This document shows, piece after piece, positions 43,569-52,489 of a DNA stretch of 64,000 bases. The notes beneath the pieces were generated by a model. That model saw only the letters and a program-made list of their open reading frames with translations. It searched no databases and had not been told where the DNA came from. The first letter of the stretch is position 1. Every line of letters begins with the position of its first letter. The translations under genes and the position numbers were made by a program. The DNA is from CAWCAW01 sp963793645 (GTDB lineage Bacteria > Actinomycetota > Acidimicrobiia > Acidimicrobiales > UBA8190): assembly GCA_963793645.1 (NCBI GenBank), contig CAWCAW010000006.1, forward strand, positions 744,001 to 808,000, read 5' to 3'.

Positions 43569-44471
43569 GTGAAGCGGAGACTGCAGCATTCGAGTCATGG
43601 CGCCACCCTCGTCATCGTGGTCGCGCTGACCGCGATCGCGGCCGGGTGTGGGCTCATCGCCCTTGATGTCGTCGCCGGCTCGTCGACCGTTGCCCTAGGC
43701 GCGCACCACCAAACGAGGCCTGTAGTACCGATCACGGCTCCGCCGTCGACGACGACAACCGCGCCACCGCCGGTGAGCACCACCGTGGCGGCGAGACCGG
43801 CGGAGAGCACGGCGGTGATCACCGGCGGGATCGTTCCCGCCGTCGTCAACGGCGTTCCCTCGACGATCACGGACCCCTCCGAGATCGCCACGTCCCAGGT
43901 GCCGTCGCTTGCGCTCTATGCCGCACCCGGAGCCGCCTCACCGCAGGGCGCGCTGCCGTTGCACAACTACTTGGGGGCCCCGTTGGTGTTGCTCGTCACC
44001 GCCATCCAGGGGACGTGGGTGCAGGCATACATACCGCAACGTCCCAATGAGTCGACGGCGTGGGTTCCGCTCGCCGACGTGACGCTCTCGACGGTGCCCT
44101 GTCACATCGTCATCGGGATCGCCGCCCACGAGTTGACCCTCTACTGCAACAACGTGGTGACGTTCCAGGCCACCGTGGCCACCGGCGCCCCGGACTCGCC
44201 CACGCCGACCGGGTCGTTCTTCGTCGCCTACATGGTCAGGCTCACCGATCCCGAGGACGCCTACGGCCCCTACGCGCTCGGCACTTCCGCGTTCTCCAAC
44301 ACGTACTTCAGCTTCGAAGGAGGCCCGGGCCAGATCGGTATCCACGGGACCAACCAACCCTGGGTGATCGGCTCGTATGCCAGCCACGGTTGTGTGCGAC
44401 TCACCAATGCCGCCATCACGGCCTTGGCCGGCAAGGTGGTGCCGGGCACCCCGGTGGAAATCGGGCCGTGA
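43569..44471 (+). CDS. L,D-transpeptidase (YkuD family)
   Basis: A 300-residue cell-wall enzyme. N-terminal signal or lipoprotein-like anchor (ATLVIVVALTAIAAGCGL, with Cys at a lipobox position), a Pro/Thr-rich linker, a small beta domain (about 110-190) and the C-terminal YkuD domain with IGIHGTNQPW and SYASHGCVRLTN, holding the catalytic His and Cys. It forms 3-3 crosslinks in peptidoglycan or attaches proteins. Start is GTG, chosen because the N-terminal signal begins there. It follows the phosphoesterase gene by 41 bases and may be cotranscribed. Confidence 0.88.
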   Translation: MKRRLQHSSHGATLVIVVALTAIAAGCGLIALDVVAGSSTVALGAHHQTRPVVPITAPPSTTTTAPPPVSTTVAARPAESTAVITGGIVPAVVNGVPSTITDPSEIATSQVPSLALYAAPGAASPQGALPLHNYLGAPLVLLVTAIQGTWVQAYIPQRPNESTAWVPLADVTLSTVPCHIVIGIAAHELTLYCNNVVTFQATVATGAPDSPTPTGSFFVAYMVRLTDPEDAYGPYALGTSAFSNTYFSFEGGPGQIGIHGTNQPWVIGSYASHGCVRLTNAAITALAGKVVPGTPVEIGP

Positions 44472-44498
44472 CGCACTGGCCGTGGGTGGGGCGCCAAC

Positions 44499-45744
44499 TC
44501 AGCGGAAACTGACCGGGCTCCGAGGCGCCGCGTCTCGTGGAGAGGTTGCCAACAGGCCTATGGCCACCGCACTCAGCGACGCCACCAACCACAGCACTGA
44601 CGCCACCGACTGCGGTACGTCGGCGAGGAAGGTGACGAGCACGGTGGTGAGTGCGGCCCACGCGATCGACCGCACCGGTGGTCGCCAACAGGCCACGTCG
44701 AGCACGAGCAAGGCGACGCTGGTAGCGACCAGGTAGTAGCCGTAGATCCACACCTCGAAGACCAGACGCGACGCCAGGCCGGCCACCACCAATCCGATCA
44801 ACGGCACCGGAGCCAGCCCGGCGGTGCCGGCGCGGCGCCGTGCCCACAGTGCCAGCGCCGCCGCCAAGGCGATGGCGCCGAAGCGGGCCACGGCGAGCTT
44901 GCCCGACGAGGACAGGGGTGCCAATCCCACCATCGTGCCGGCCGAGAACTTCCCGCCTCCCGCCACGCTCAACGCGCTGAGCACTTGGGTGGTGGCACTG
45001 CGGTTGGCCACATAGAAAGGAAGCACAACGGCCGCCGATGCCAACGCGGCAGGCACCACCAGACGCGCCCGTTCACGCCACCCCGGAGCGGCGGCAACCA
45101 CCACCGGCACCAAGGCGAGCAGCGCGAATTGCTTGCACGTGAACGCCACCCCGAACACGACGCCGGCCCACATCCAGCGCCGTCGCAGCGCCGAGCGCGG
45201 TGGCGCCCGCCACCATGCCCATGCACACGAGGTCTTGCGGATGGAACGTCTGCACCAGCGCATCGCCCACGGCGGGAAGGACCGCCAGCGCCAGCACCAA
45301 AAGCGGCGCACCAAGCCCACCGCCAAAGCCGGCCGCACCGAGCAACGCCACGCAGCCGACGGCGAGCACGACCCATGCGAGTACGCCGAGGACGGCCTGG
45401 GACCGATACCAGTGCTCGCCACCGGCACCGGGAGCGCACGCCGACTCCAGGGCCAGAGCAAAGGCAGGTACGTCTCGGTCACACCACGTCGGTGCACCGA
45501 GGGCGGACCTGAGAATCACGACCCACGGTGAGGCCAGCACGCTGTACCCGGGAGGTTGATACTCGCTTTGGGCATCGGCGGCAGCACCCAGATCACCGTG
45601 AGACAGCTGGGTGGTGGGCAGCACGACGGCGAAGGCGTCGCCGGTGGAGGGGCCCCCTCGAAGGAACACCACCGAGACGAAGGCCACCAGCGCCAGCGCG
45701 TACAGCGCGCCGCGCACAATGGGCGAAACGGTCACGTTCCCCAT
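44499..45744 (-). pseudogene. Polytopic membrane protein, GT-C-like, frameshifted
   Basis: Two frames together encode a membrane protein of about 414 residues with about nine helices. Upstream part starts at ATG 45744 (GGGGAGGT upstream) and ends near VAGATALG; downstream part continues as LRRRWMWAGVVFG, FTCKQFALLALVP. The CKQ-type motif resembles KQTPW of the polytopic protein at 30597-32420. Deleting one G at about 45189 restores one frame. No catalytic residue is certain, so the function is unknown. It is convergent with the L,D-transpeptidase gene. Confidence 0.7.
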
Positions 45745-45842
45745 CGGCCCGGACCTCCCCTTCGTGCCACGCAAATCACGCGGCGCGTCGCATCATGGTA
45801 ATACGGGTCCTCTTCGCCACAACGCTGAACACGGAGATCGAC

Positions 45843-46503
45843 ATGGACGTCCATGAAGCCCTCTACACGACGCCGCGCCATGCGGCGCGTGCGACCGGAC
45901 CCGGTGGGCGCCGACATCCAAGCCCGGATCCTCGACGCCGCTATACGGGCCCCCAGCGGCGGCAACGCACAGAACTGGCATTTCCTCCTGGTCGACGACC
46001 CCACCGTCAAGGCGCAGTTGGGCCCGCTGTATCGCGACAGCACCGACCAGCTGTGGAGAACCGTCTACGCCGATCGCATCGCCGAGGCGCAGGCGGACCC
46101 GACCAATCCCGACAGCATTCAGTTCGAAAAGGTCAAGCGCTCGGCCCAACATCTCGCCGACCATTTCGAGGAGGTTCCCTTGTACCTCTTCGGATTCGTG
46201 CAGCACGACCCGACGGGCGGCTCCATCTTCCCGGCGGTGTGGAGCGCGCAGTTGGCGGCGCGCGCCGAGGGAATCGGCAGCGCGCTGACGGTGATGCTTG
46301 GCTTTTTCCACGGGCCCGAAGCCAACGCCGTGCTGCGGGTTCCGGTGGACCAAGGATGGATCATGGCGTGCTGTGTGTCCTTCGGCTACCCCACGGGCCG
46401 GTGGGGGGTGGCACCCCGGCGGCCCGTGCACGAAGTGGCCTCGCGCAACTCGTGGGACGGCGACCTCGGCTTCGAGGTGCACGATCCCCTGTGGTCGCGC
46501 TGA
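45843..46503 (+). pseudogene. Nitroreductase family protein, 5' frameshift
   Basis: An FMN-dependent nitroreductase-like protein. The frame from ATG 45853 gives 216 residues with RRVRPDPV, APSGGNAQNWHFLLV and EGIGSALTVML. A better start is ATG 45843 (GGAG upstream), which reads MDVHEALYTT in another frame. Removing one C at 45873 or 45874 yields MDVHEALYTTRAMRRVRPDP, an exact match to the usual nitroreductase N-terminus. The protein would be about 219 residues and cytoplasmic. Substrate is open. The break is probably an indel error. Confidence 0.8.
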
Positions 46504-47009
46504 AGGGTGGTCGCATTGAATTCGGTACCTCATTGACAGCCAAGACGAGCGCCGGGCTCGTGGTGTATCGACGCCACCAGGTGGGAGATGTCGAAGTCCT
46601 TCTCGTACACCCGGGCGGGCCGTACTGGGCCAAGAAGGACGCCGGGGCGTGGTCGATACCTAAGGGTGAATACGGCAAGGGCGACGACCCCGCCACGGTG
46701 GCCGACATCGAATTCGGCGAGGAGATCGGACAACCGGTTCCGCTCGGGACACGCCACGATTTGGGTGAGGTGACCCAGCCGGGCGGCAAGCGAGTACGGG
46801 CGTGGGCGGTGGAAGGCGACGTCGACACCACCACGGTGACGTCCAACGAGTTCGAGATGCAGTGGCCACCGAGATCAGGCCAGATGCAACGTTTCCCCGA
46901 GGTCGATCGAGCGGCATGGTTCGGCCTCGATGAGGCCCGCGTCAAGATCCTGTCGGGTCAAATTCCCCTTTTGGAACGCCTCCAAGAGATGGTGCTTTCG
47001 ACGAGCTGA
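46491..47009 (+). CDS. Nudix-fold hydrolase with altered Nudix box
   Basis: A Nudix-fold protein of 159-172 residues. Seen: TSAGLVVYRRHQVGDVEVLLVHPGG, WSIPKGEY, and the box GEYGKGDDPATVADIEFGEEIGQ (read in order as GEYGKGDD, then ADIEFGEEIG). The metal-binding EFGEE is intact, but the first Glu is Asp and the usual Arg before EF is Ile, unlike the consensus GX5EX7REUXEEXGU. Such changes often keep activity or shift substrate. The GTG at 46491 overlaps the nitroreductase end; a TTG at 46533 is an alternative that fits the family's usual start better. Probably cotranscribed with the nitroreductase. Confidence 0.78.
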   Translation: MVALKGGRIEFGTSLTAKTSAGLVVYRRHQVGDVEVLLVHPGGPYWAKKDAGAWSIPKGEYGKGDDPATVADIEFGEEIGQPVPLGTRHDLGEVTQPGGKRVRAWAVEGDVDTTTVTSNEFEMQWPPRSGQMQRFPEVDRAAWFGLDEARVKILSGQIPLLERLQEMVLSTS

Positions 47010-47080
47010 CCAGGGGCGCCACGCAGTTGCTCCCACGCAAAGCGGCCGGACAGGCGCTGGGCGCGGGTACCGTAATTGCC

Positions 47081-47866
47081 ATGTCCCCTTGGCGACTCGC
47101 CAACCTGCGCGTGCCGAAGGGCCAGAGCGCTCGACGGGCTGGACAAAGCGAGCATCGTTTCACCACCGCCGCCGTCACCGGCGTCGGGGCGCTGGTGGCG
47201 CTGACGGTGGGATCAGCCTTCGGCAACGTCCACGGCCACCCCCTGCACGAAAAGTTGTTCGCGCTGTTGGGCGCGCTGGCCTTCTTCATCTTGGCGGTGG
47301 CGGCCGTCCAAAGCGTGTCCGGCACGCTGGCGGCCGTCGTCAGTGCCCGAGCGGGACGCTCCGGCGGTTCTGCGGTGAAAGTCCTCACCAGCCTCGTCGG
47401 CTACGTGATCGTCATCTTCGTCGGCCTCGGCATGTTGGCCGTCCCCATCCAGCACCTTCTCCTGGGTGGGGCGCTCACCGGAGTGGTGGTGGGGATCGCC
47501 GCCCAGCAATCACTCGGCAACGTCTTCGCCGGCTTGGTGCTTCTTTTGGCCCGGCCCTTCGTCATCGGCGAGCGCATCAAAGTGCGCGCCGGTGCCCTCG
47601 GCGGCGTGCTCGAAGGCGTGGTGGCCGGCATGAGCCTCGCCTACGTCACCCTGCACACCGACGAAGGTCCCGTGAACATCCCCAACTCGGCCATGCTGGC
47701 GGCGGCCGTAGGCCCGGCTCCAACGCCGAACGCAACACAAGCCCCCAGTCCCGCCAGCGCGGCGTCGATGCACGGTGATCGCCCCGTGCCCCCGCCCGGC
47801 CCGCCGTCGACGATGGGCCGTTTCGGCGCCAAGGCCCGCGCCGCGCGCCGCTCTCCTACTCCGTAG
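47081..47866 (+). CDS. MscS-like small-conductance mechanosensitive channel, short C-terminus
   Basis: A 261-residue membrane protein. Three or four helices (about 27-48, 58-82, 100-130) lead into GGALTGVVVGIAAQQSLGNVFAGLVLLLARPF, the pore helix of MscS, then IGERIKV and VNIPNSAML in the beta domain. Only the first part of the usual cytoplasmic cage follows; the C-terminus is Pro/Ala-rich and shorter than in E. coli MscS. It releases solutes when membrane tension rises. The upstream in-frame region (47027-47080) is not needed. Not linked clearly to neighbours. Confidence 0.82.
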   Translation: MSPWRLANLRVPKGQSARRAGQSEHRFTTAAVTGVGALVALTVGSAFGNVHGHPLHEKLFALLGALAFFILAVAAVQSVSGTLAAVVSARAGRSGGSAVKVLTSLVGYVIVIFVGLGMLAVPIQHLLLGGALTGVVVGIAAQQSLGNVFAGLVLLLARPFVIGERIKVRAGALGGVLEGVVAGMSLAYVTLHTDEGPVNIPNSAMLAAAVGPAPTPNATQAPSPASAASMHGDRPVPPPGPPSTMGRFGAKARAARRSPTP

Positions 47867-47908
47867 CCTCCCAGCCACGCGCCACCGACGGGCGCGCCGA
47901 GGCGACGC

Positions 47909-48658
47909 TCAGGGAATCCCGCCGTCGACGCGTAGCACCGCCCCCGTGGTGTAGCTAGAGGCGTCCGAGGCGAAGTAGAGAGCCGCCCCCACCACCTCGT
48001 GCGGCGCACCGCCTCGTTTCAGTGCGTGTCGCTGGGCGCCCAGGGCGAACGCGTCCATGTCCCACGCCTTGGCGATATCGGTGAGAAACGGGCCCGCCAT
48101 GATGCAGTTGACCCGGACGTTCGGGCCGAAAGCCTGGGCGAACCCGACCGTCAACGCGTTGACACCCGCCTTGGCCGCGGCGTAGGGGAGGATGTCGCCT
48201 CGGGGCCGGATCGATCCCGTGCTCGACACGTTGATGATCGATCCCCCCGCGCCCTCCGCCATACGCGTGCCGACGAGCGCGCTCAGTCGGAACACGCCCT
48301 TGACGTTGAGGCCGGCGACCTTGTCCCACATGGCCTCGGTCACATCGGTGACACGCTCGTACAGCAGCGACATGCCCGCATTGTTGACGAGCACATCGAC
48401 GCGCCCAAAGGCCCCGTAGGCGGCGTCGACCAAGCCGTCGAGCTCGTCCCAGCGCCCGACGTGACACGCATAGGGCAAGGCGCGCCGGCCGCGTTGCTCC
48501 ACCTCGGCGGCCACCGCCCGGCACGCTTCGATCTTTCGACTGGCGATCACCACATCGGCACCGGCGTCGGCAAAGGCGAGCACCATCTCGCGTCCGAGCC
48601 CTCGGCTGCCGCCGGTGACCAGCACCACCTTGGCGCTCAGATCGAAGAGTTCGCTCAT
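47909..48658 (-). CDS. Short-chain dehydrogenase/reductase (end of the acyl-CoA operon)
   Basis: A 249-residue SDR. Seen: VVLVTGGSRGLGREMVLAFADAGADV (cofactor loop), VDVLVNNAG, IINVSSTG and YAAAKAGVNALTVG with catalytic Tyr and Lys; C-terminal SSYTTGAVLRVDGGI typical of the FabG-like group. It starts 28 bases after the kinase stop and is the last gene of the operon. In lva-like pathways the equivalent step is oxidation of a hydroxyacyl-CoA to a ketoacyl-CoA, which fits, but the substrate is inferred. Confidence 0.9.
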   Translation of the reverse strand: MSELFDLSAKVVLVTGGSRGLGREMVLAFADAGADVVIASRKIEACRAVAAEVEQRGRRALPYACHVGRWDELDGLVDAAYGAFGRVDVLVNNAGMSLLYERVTDVTEAMWDKVAGLNVKGVFRLSALVGTRMAEGAGGSIINVSSTGSIRPRGDILPYAAAKAGVNALTVGFAQAFGPNVRVNCIMAGPFLTDIAKAWDMDAFALGAQRHALKRGGAPHEVVGAALYFASDASSYTTGAVLRVDGGIP

Positions 48659-48686
48659 GGATTTGGGCGCACCGACGTGGGCACTT

Positions 48687-49733
48687 TCACCGATAGTCAG
48701 TACAGGACGCCAGGTCGGCCGCCTGCTTCGCCAGAGAGAGGACCACGTCTCCGAAGGCCTCCATCTTCGGATTGTCCGCCTGCCCCGCCACCACGCGCGC
48801 GTAGCCGGCCTCCAAGACGACGGCGAGCTTGAAGCGGGCCAGGATGACGTAGTAGTCGATGTCGTCGGTGGGACGGCCGCTCACGTCCTCGTAGTACTCG
48901 AGCAGCTCCGCCCGACTCGGCATGCCGGTGTAGTCGACATAACTGCCCGTGGAGCGTTCCTGGTCGGGGTCCAGCCATCCTTGGATCACCCACCCGAGAT
49001 CGAGCAACGGATCGCCGACGGTGGCCATCTCCCAATCGACGATGGCGGCCAGGCGCGCCGGTGCCCCGTGCCGGTACATGACGTTGGCGAACTGGTAGTC
49101 CCCGTGCATGATGCCGGGCACGTAGTGGCGCGGTTGGTGGGTACCGAGCCATGCCGCCGCGTCGTCGATGCCGGGAATGTCACGGAACTTGACGGCGGCG
49201 AGGTGGCTCATCCACCGGCTCACCTGGCGTTCGTGAAAGCCGTCGGGTCGTCCGAACCCTTCGAGCCCGTGTGCCAACCAGTCGACCTTGGACAGCCTGG
49301 CGATGCCGTCGACGAGCTCGAAGGCGAGACCACGGCGGGCCTCCAGGTCGGTGTCGAAGGGTGTGGGCCATCCTCCGCCGCCCATGGGGGACCAGCCGTC
49401 GACGAATTCCATCAGGTAGAAGCAGCCGCCCATGAGCTCGGGGTCGTCGCATACGGCCACGACCCGGGCGTGAGGGACGTCGGTGTCGGCCAGCGCGGTG
49501 AGAACCCGGAACTCACGCAGCATGGTGTCGTTGCGGCCCTCGGGCACCACACGCGGCGGCCGGCGCAGGGCCACCCGGTGCTCGCCGCGCCGCACCTCGA
49601 ACAGCTCGTTGGACGCGCCGCCGGTGACGAACGTGGCCTGCAGCGGCTCGCCGGAGCCGGGCAGATCGCGCTTGTCCATAAAGGCGGCCAGGCGATCCTC
49701 GTCGATGAGCCCTTGGGCGTCTGATGGCGTCAA
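48687..49733 (-). CDS. APH-family kinase, ACAD10/11 N-domain-like (putative 4-hydroxyacyl-CoA kinase)
   Basis: A 348-residue phosphotransferase with the aminoglycoside-kinase fold. Seen: VTGGASNELFEVRRG, YLMEFVDGW, GIMHGDYQFANVMY (catalytic Asp and Asn), AIVDWEMATVGDPLLDLGW (metal-binding Asp). This GDxLxDLxW pattern is that of the kinase domain of ACAD10/11 and of bacterial LvaA, which phosphorylate 4-hydroxyacyl-CoA. Start is TTG at 49733, which overlaps the stop of the acyl-CoA dehydrogenase (TTGA), so the pair is coupled. The ACAD upstream is the expected partner. Confidence 0.85.
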   Translation of the reverse strand: MTPSDAQGLIDEDRLAAFMDKRDLPGSGEPLQATFVTGGASNELFEVRRGEHRVALRRPPRVVPEGRNDTMLREFRVLTALADTDVPHARVVAVCDDPELMGGCFYLMEFVDGWSPMGGGGWPTPFDTDLEARRGLAFELVDGIARLSKVDWLAHGLEGFGRPDGFHERQVSRWMSHLAAVKFRDIPGIDDAAAWLGTHQPRHYVPGIMHGDYQFANVMYRHGAPARLAAIVDWEMATVGDPLLDLGWVIQGWLDPDQERSTGSYVDYTGMPSRAELLEYYEDVSGRPTDDIDYYVILARFKLAVVLEAGYARVVAGQADNPKMEAFGDVVLSLAKQAADLASCTDYR

Positions 49734-51040
49734 CTGTTGGCCACCTCGTGCTCGATGTACTGCGCGAACTTGGCCCGCGCCGCTTCCACCTTGGCGGGCA
49801 GATGCTCGGTGGGCCACATGCCCGGCGCCGCTGTGTACCTCTTGAGCACGGTGCGCGCCACGGTCACCTGGTGCACCTCGCTGGGCCCGTCGACAAGGGC
49901 CATGACGGGGGCGGCCATCCAGAACTGGCCGAGCGCCAATTCGTTGGAGACCCCCAAGGCGCCATGGACCTGTATGGCGCGTTGCACGATGTCATGGAGC
50001 ACCTGGGGCGTGAGCACCTTGATGGCGGCGATGTCGTGGCGCACCTTGCGGTAGTCCTGGTACTTGTCGATCTCCCACGCCGTGTACAGCACGAACAGTC
50101 GGAACTGCAGGAGCTGCGCGTAGGAATCGGCGATGTACGCCTGGACGTTGTGCATCTCGGCCAGTAGCCCATCTCGTGTCTGGCGCGACAGGGCCCGCTC
50201 GCACATCATGTCGAAGGCCCGCTGGCACATGCCCACGGTGCGCATGGCGTGGTGGATGCGTCCGCCGCCCAGGCGCGTCTGGGCGATGGCAAATGCTTGT
50301 CCTTCTCCGCCCAACAGCGCATCGGCCGGGAGCCGCACCTCGTTGTAGCGGACGAGGGCGTGCATGCCTTCGTCCTCGTCGCGCAACGACTCCCCCATGA
50401 GACCGATGTTGCGCACGATCTCCACCCCGGGCGTATCGGCGGGGACGAGGAACATGCTCATGCCTTGGTAGGCGCTGACGTCAGGATCACTCACCGCCAT
50501 GACGATCAAAAACGACGCCGTGCGCGCGTTGGAGGAGAAGTACTTGTAGCCGTCGATGACCCACTCGTCGCCATCTCGACGGGCCCGGGTGGTGAAGCGG
50601 GTGGGATCCGATCCCCCTTGGGGCTCGGTCATGGAGTAGGACGAGAAAATCTCGCCCTCGAGCAGTGGTTGGAGGTAGCGCGCCTTCTGCTCGTCGGTTC
50701 CGTAGTGGGCGATGATCTCGGCGTTGCCGGTGTCGGGGGCCTGACAGCCGAAGATGATGGGCGCCCAGCGTGAGCGGCCCAGGATCTCGTTCATCAGCGA
50801 CAGCGCCACCTGCCCGTACCCTTCGCCGCCGAGCTCGGGCCCCAGGTGACAGGCCCACAAGCCTTTGGCCCGCACCTGCGCCTTGAGGGGGTCGATAATT
50901 TTGCGCAGGGTGTCGTCGAGAGGATGAAAGGCCCGGCCTCCCCACAACATGTCAACGGGCTCGATCTCGTCACGGACGAACGCGTCCATCCAATCGAGCT
51001 TCGCCTGAAACTCAGGCTCGGTGGAGAAGTCCCACGCCAT
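49730..51040 (-). CDS. Acyl-CoA dehydrogenase, ACAD10/11-like
   Basis: A 436-residue FAD-dependent acyl-CoA dehydrogenase. Seen: CQAPDTGNAEIIAHYGTDEQK, YSMTEPQGGSDPTRF, LGGGRIHHAMRTVGMCQRAFDMMCERA, IQVHGALGVSNELALGQFW and DGPSEVHQVTVARTVLKR. The run LGxGRIHHxMRTVG is characteristic of the ACAD10/11 and LvaC branch, which acts on 4-phospho-acyl-CoA rather than a simple saturated acyl-CoA. ATG follows AAGGAGG by nine bases. The stop overlaps the kinase start. With the kinase it would isomerise a 4-hydroxyacyl-CoA to a 3-hydroxyacyl-CoA. Confidence 0.9.
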   Translation of the reverse strand: MAWDFSTEPEFQAKLDWMDAFVRDEIEPVDMLWGGRAFHPLDDTLRKIIDPLKAQVRAKGLWACHLGPELGGEGYGQVALSLMNEILGRSRWAPIIFGCQAPDTGNAEIIAHYGTDEQKARYLQPLLEGEIFSSYSMTEPQGGSDPTRFTTRARRDGDEWVIDGYKYFSSNARTASFLIVMAVSDPDVSAYQGMSMFLVPADTPGVEIVRNIGLMGESLRDEDEGMHALVRYNEVRLPADALLGGEGQAFAIAQTRLGGGRIHHAMRTVGMCQRAFDMMCERALSRQTRDGLLAEMHNVQAYIADSYAQLLQFRLFVLYTAWEIDKYQDYRKVRHDIAAIKVLTPQVLHDIVQRAIQVHGALGVSNELALGQFWMAAPVMALVDGPSEVHQVTVARTVLKRYTAAPGMWPTEHLPAKVEAARAKFAQYIEHEVANS

Positions 51041-51090
51041 GCTCCGTCGCCTCCTTGATCCGGCCGGCGGAGCGCCGGTCCGTCGAGCCT

Positions 51091-51525
51091 TTAACTCTCG
51101 CCCGTTCCGTATTGCCCTTGAGGGATGGGACCCGCCGACGCCGCCGGAGGCGGTGCCGGCGCGGCCGGAGGCGGCGGTGCCGTTGTGGCCGAAGGCGGCA
51201 CCGAGGAGGTCGGGATCGTCCCTGAGGGGTCGATCACGCCGCTGTCCTCGGCCAGCGCGGCATTGGCGGAGGTGACGGTGATGGGACCGTGCTCGGCCTC
51301 GTGCTTGTGGAGGAGGTCCATGAGTTCGCCGGTACGCGACTCGGCATCGGGTGCGGCGTGCCCCGACTTCTGGCCATAGAAGATCCCGCCCAGCTCGAGA
51401 AGCAATGCGTCGGCCTTCTTCTTGGCCTGCAGCTCGAGCAACTTCGCCTGTCCCGCGGCTCCGGCTTGCTGGGCTTTTTCGGCCAACTGCGTGGCCTGCG
51501 TCTTGACCTTGTCCATCAAACCCAT
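51091..51525 (-). CDS. Small coiled-coil protein with Pro/Ala-rich tail (unknown)
   Basis: A 144-residue protein I do not recognise. Residues 1-60 form a charged amphipathic helix (MGLMDKVKTQATQLAEKAQQ onwards, likely coiled coil), then a helix near ESRTGELMDLLHKHEAEHG, and the last 50 residues are Pro/Ala/Ser-rich. There is no signal peptide. It lies between the SDR and acyl-CoA dehydrogenase genes of the operon. It takes the place of LvaB in the lva gene order, but its sequence does not look like LvaB. Confidence 0.7.
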   Translation of the reverse strand: MGLMDKVKTQATQLAEKAQQAGAAGQAKLLELQAKKKADALLLELGGIFYGQKSGHAAPDAESRTGELMDLLHKHEAEHGPITVTSANAALAEDSGVIDPSGTIPTSSVPPSATTAPPPPAAPAPPPAASAGPIPQGQYGTGES

Positions 51526-51607
51526 GGCCTGTCCCCTGTCGTGTTCCCGATCCCGATGTGGCGGTCTTTCCCGACTCTATGCCCACGCCTCAGCCGGTGC
51601 CGCACGG

Positions 51608-52489
51608 TCAGGCCCGGACCCACTCCTCGCTGCGCTCCCACAACTCGGCGGCCAGTTGCGGCGTGGCCAGCGCATTGGGGAGGCGCGCCGTGTCGTCGTG
51701 GTAGTAGAGCCCCGACTCGCCCGCTGCGTGCGGGGAGGTGGCGCAGTGGATCGACGGACGGGCACCTTCCTCGGGCGATCGCATGGACCGTCGCAGCACC
51801 TGTACCACTGGCCTCGGGATGCGGCGCCAGATATCGGTGGACACCGTGCCGGGATGTGGCGCGTACGCAGTCACACCCGTCGCCTCGCAGCGGCGGGCGA
51901 GCTCCTGGGTGAACAGCACGTTGCACAGCTTCGAGACCGCGTACTCGCGCAGTCCGGTGAAGCTGGTGCGGCGCCGCACACGCTCGAAGTCCAAGACGCG
52001 CGCCTGGTAGTGGCTCGCACTGGAGACGTTGACCACCCGCGCCGGTGCGCCCTGCTGCATCAGGGGCACCAGGATCGTCGTGAACAAGAACGGGCCGAGG
52101 TGGTTGACCGCGAACGTCAGCTCGAAGCCATCGACGGTGAGTCCCCGCTGGGCCACCACTCCGGCGTTGTTCACCAGGACATGCAGCGGCTCGCCCCGCT
52201 CGACGTAATCCGTGGCGGCTTTGCGCACAGCGGCCAGGTCGGCCAGGTCGAGGGCGAAAAATGCAGCCGAGCCCGGTCCGCCCAGGGCGGCGATGTCGTC
52301 GAGCACGGGCTTGGCCCGCTGTTCGGATCGGCACGCCAGATGCACCCGCCCCCCACGGCGGGCGAGCTCGACGGCGGTCGCTCGTCCGATCCCGGTGTTG
52401 GCGCCGGTGACGATGAAGGTCCGGCCCTCGAGGTCCATGCGCCCGGCGCCGGCGGTGCTCCCGGTGCTGGCAGTACTGGCGGCCGTCAT
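51608..52489 (-). CDS. Short-chain dehydrogenase (retinol-dehydrogenase-like)
   Basis: A 293-residue SDR of the retinol dehydrogenase / oxidoreductase type. Seen: TFIVTGANTGIGRATAVELA (cofactor loop), VHLACRSEQRA, LVNNAGVV, VVNVSSASH and YAVSKLCNVLFTQEL with catalytic Tyr and Lys. The start overlaps the FadD stop by four bases (ATGA). Its stop is 82 bases upstream of the next gene. Substrate is likely a hydroxy- or ketoacyl group in the same pathway. Confidence 0.87.
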   Translation of the reverse strand: MTAASTASTGSTAGAGRMDLEGRTFIVTGANTGIGRATAVELARRGGRVHLACRSEQRAKPVLDDIAALGGPGSAAFFALDLADLAAVRKAATDYVERGEPLHVLVNNAGVVAQRGLTVDGFELTFAVNHLGPFLFTTILVPLMQQGAPARVVNVSSASHYQARVLDFERVRRRTSFTGLREYAVSKLCNVLFTQELARRCEATGVTAYAPHPGTVSTDIWRRIPRPVVQVLRRSMRSPEEGARPSIHCATSPHAAGESGLYYHDDTARLPNALATPQLAAELWERSEEWVRA

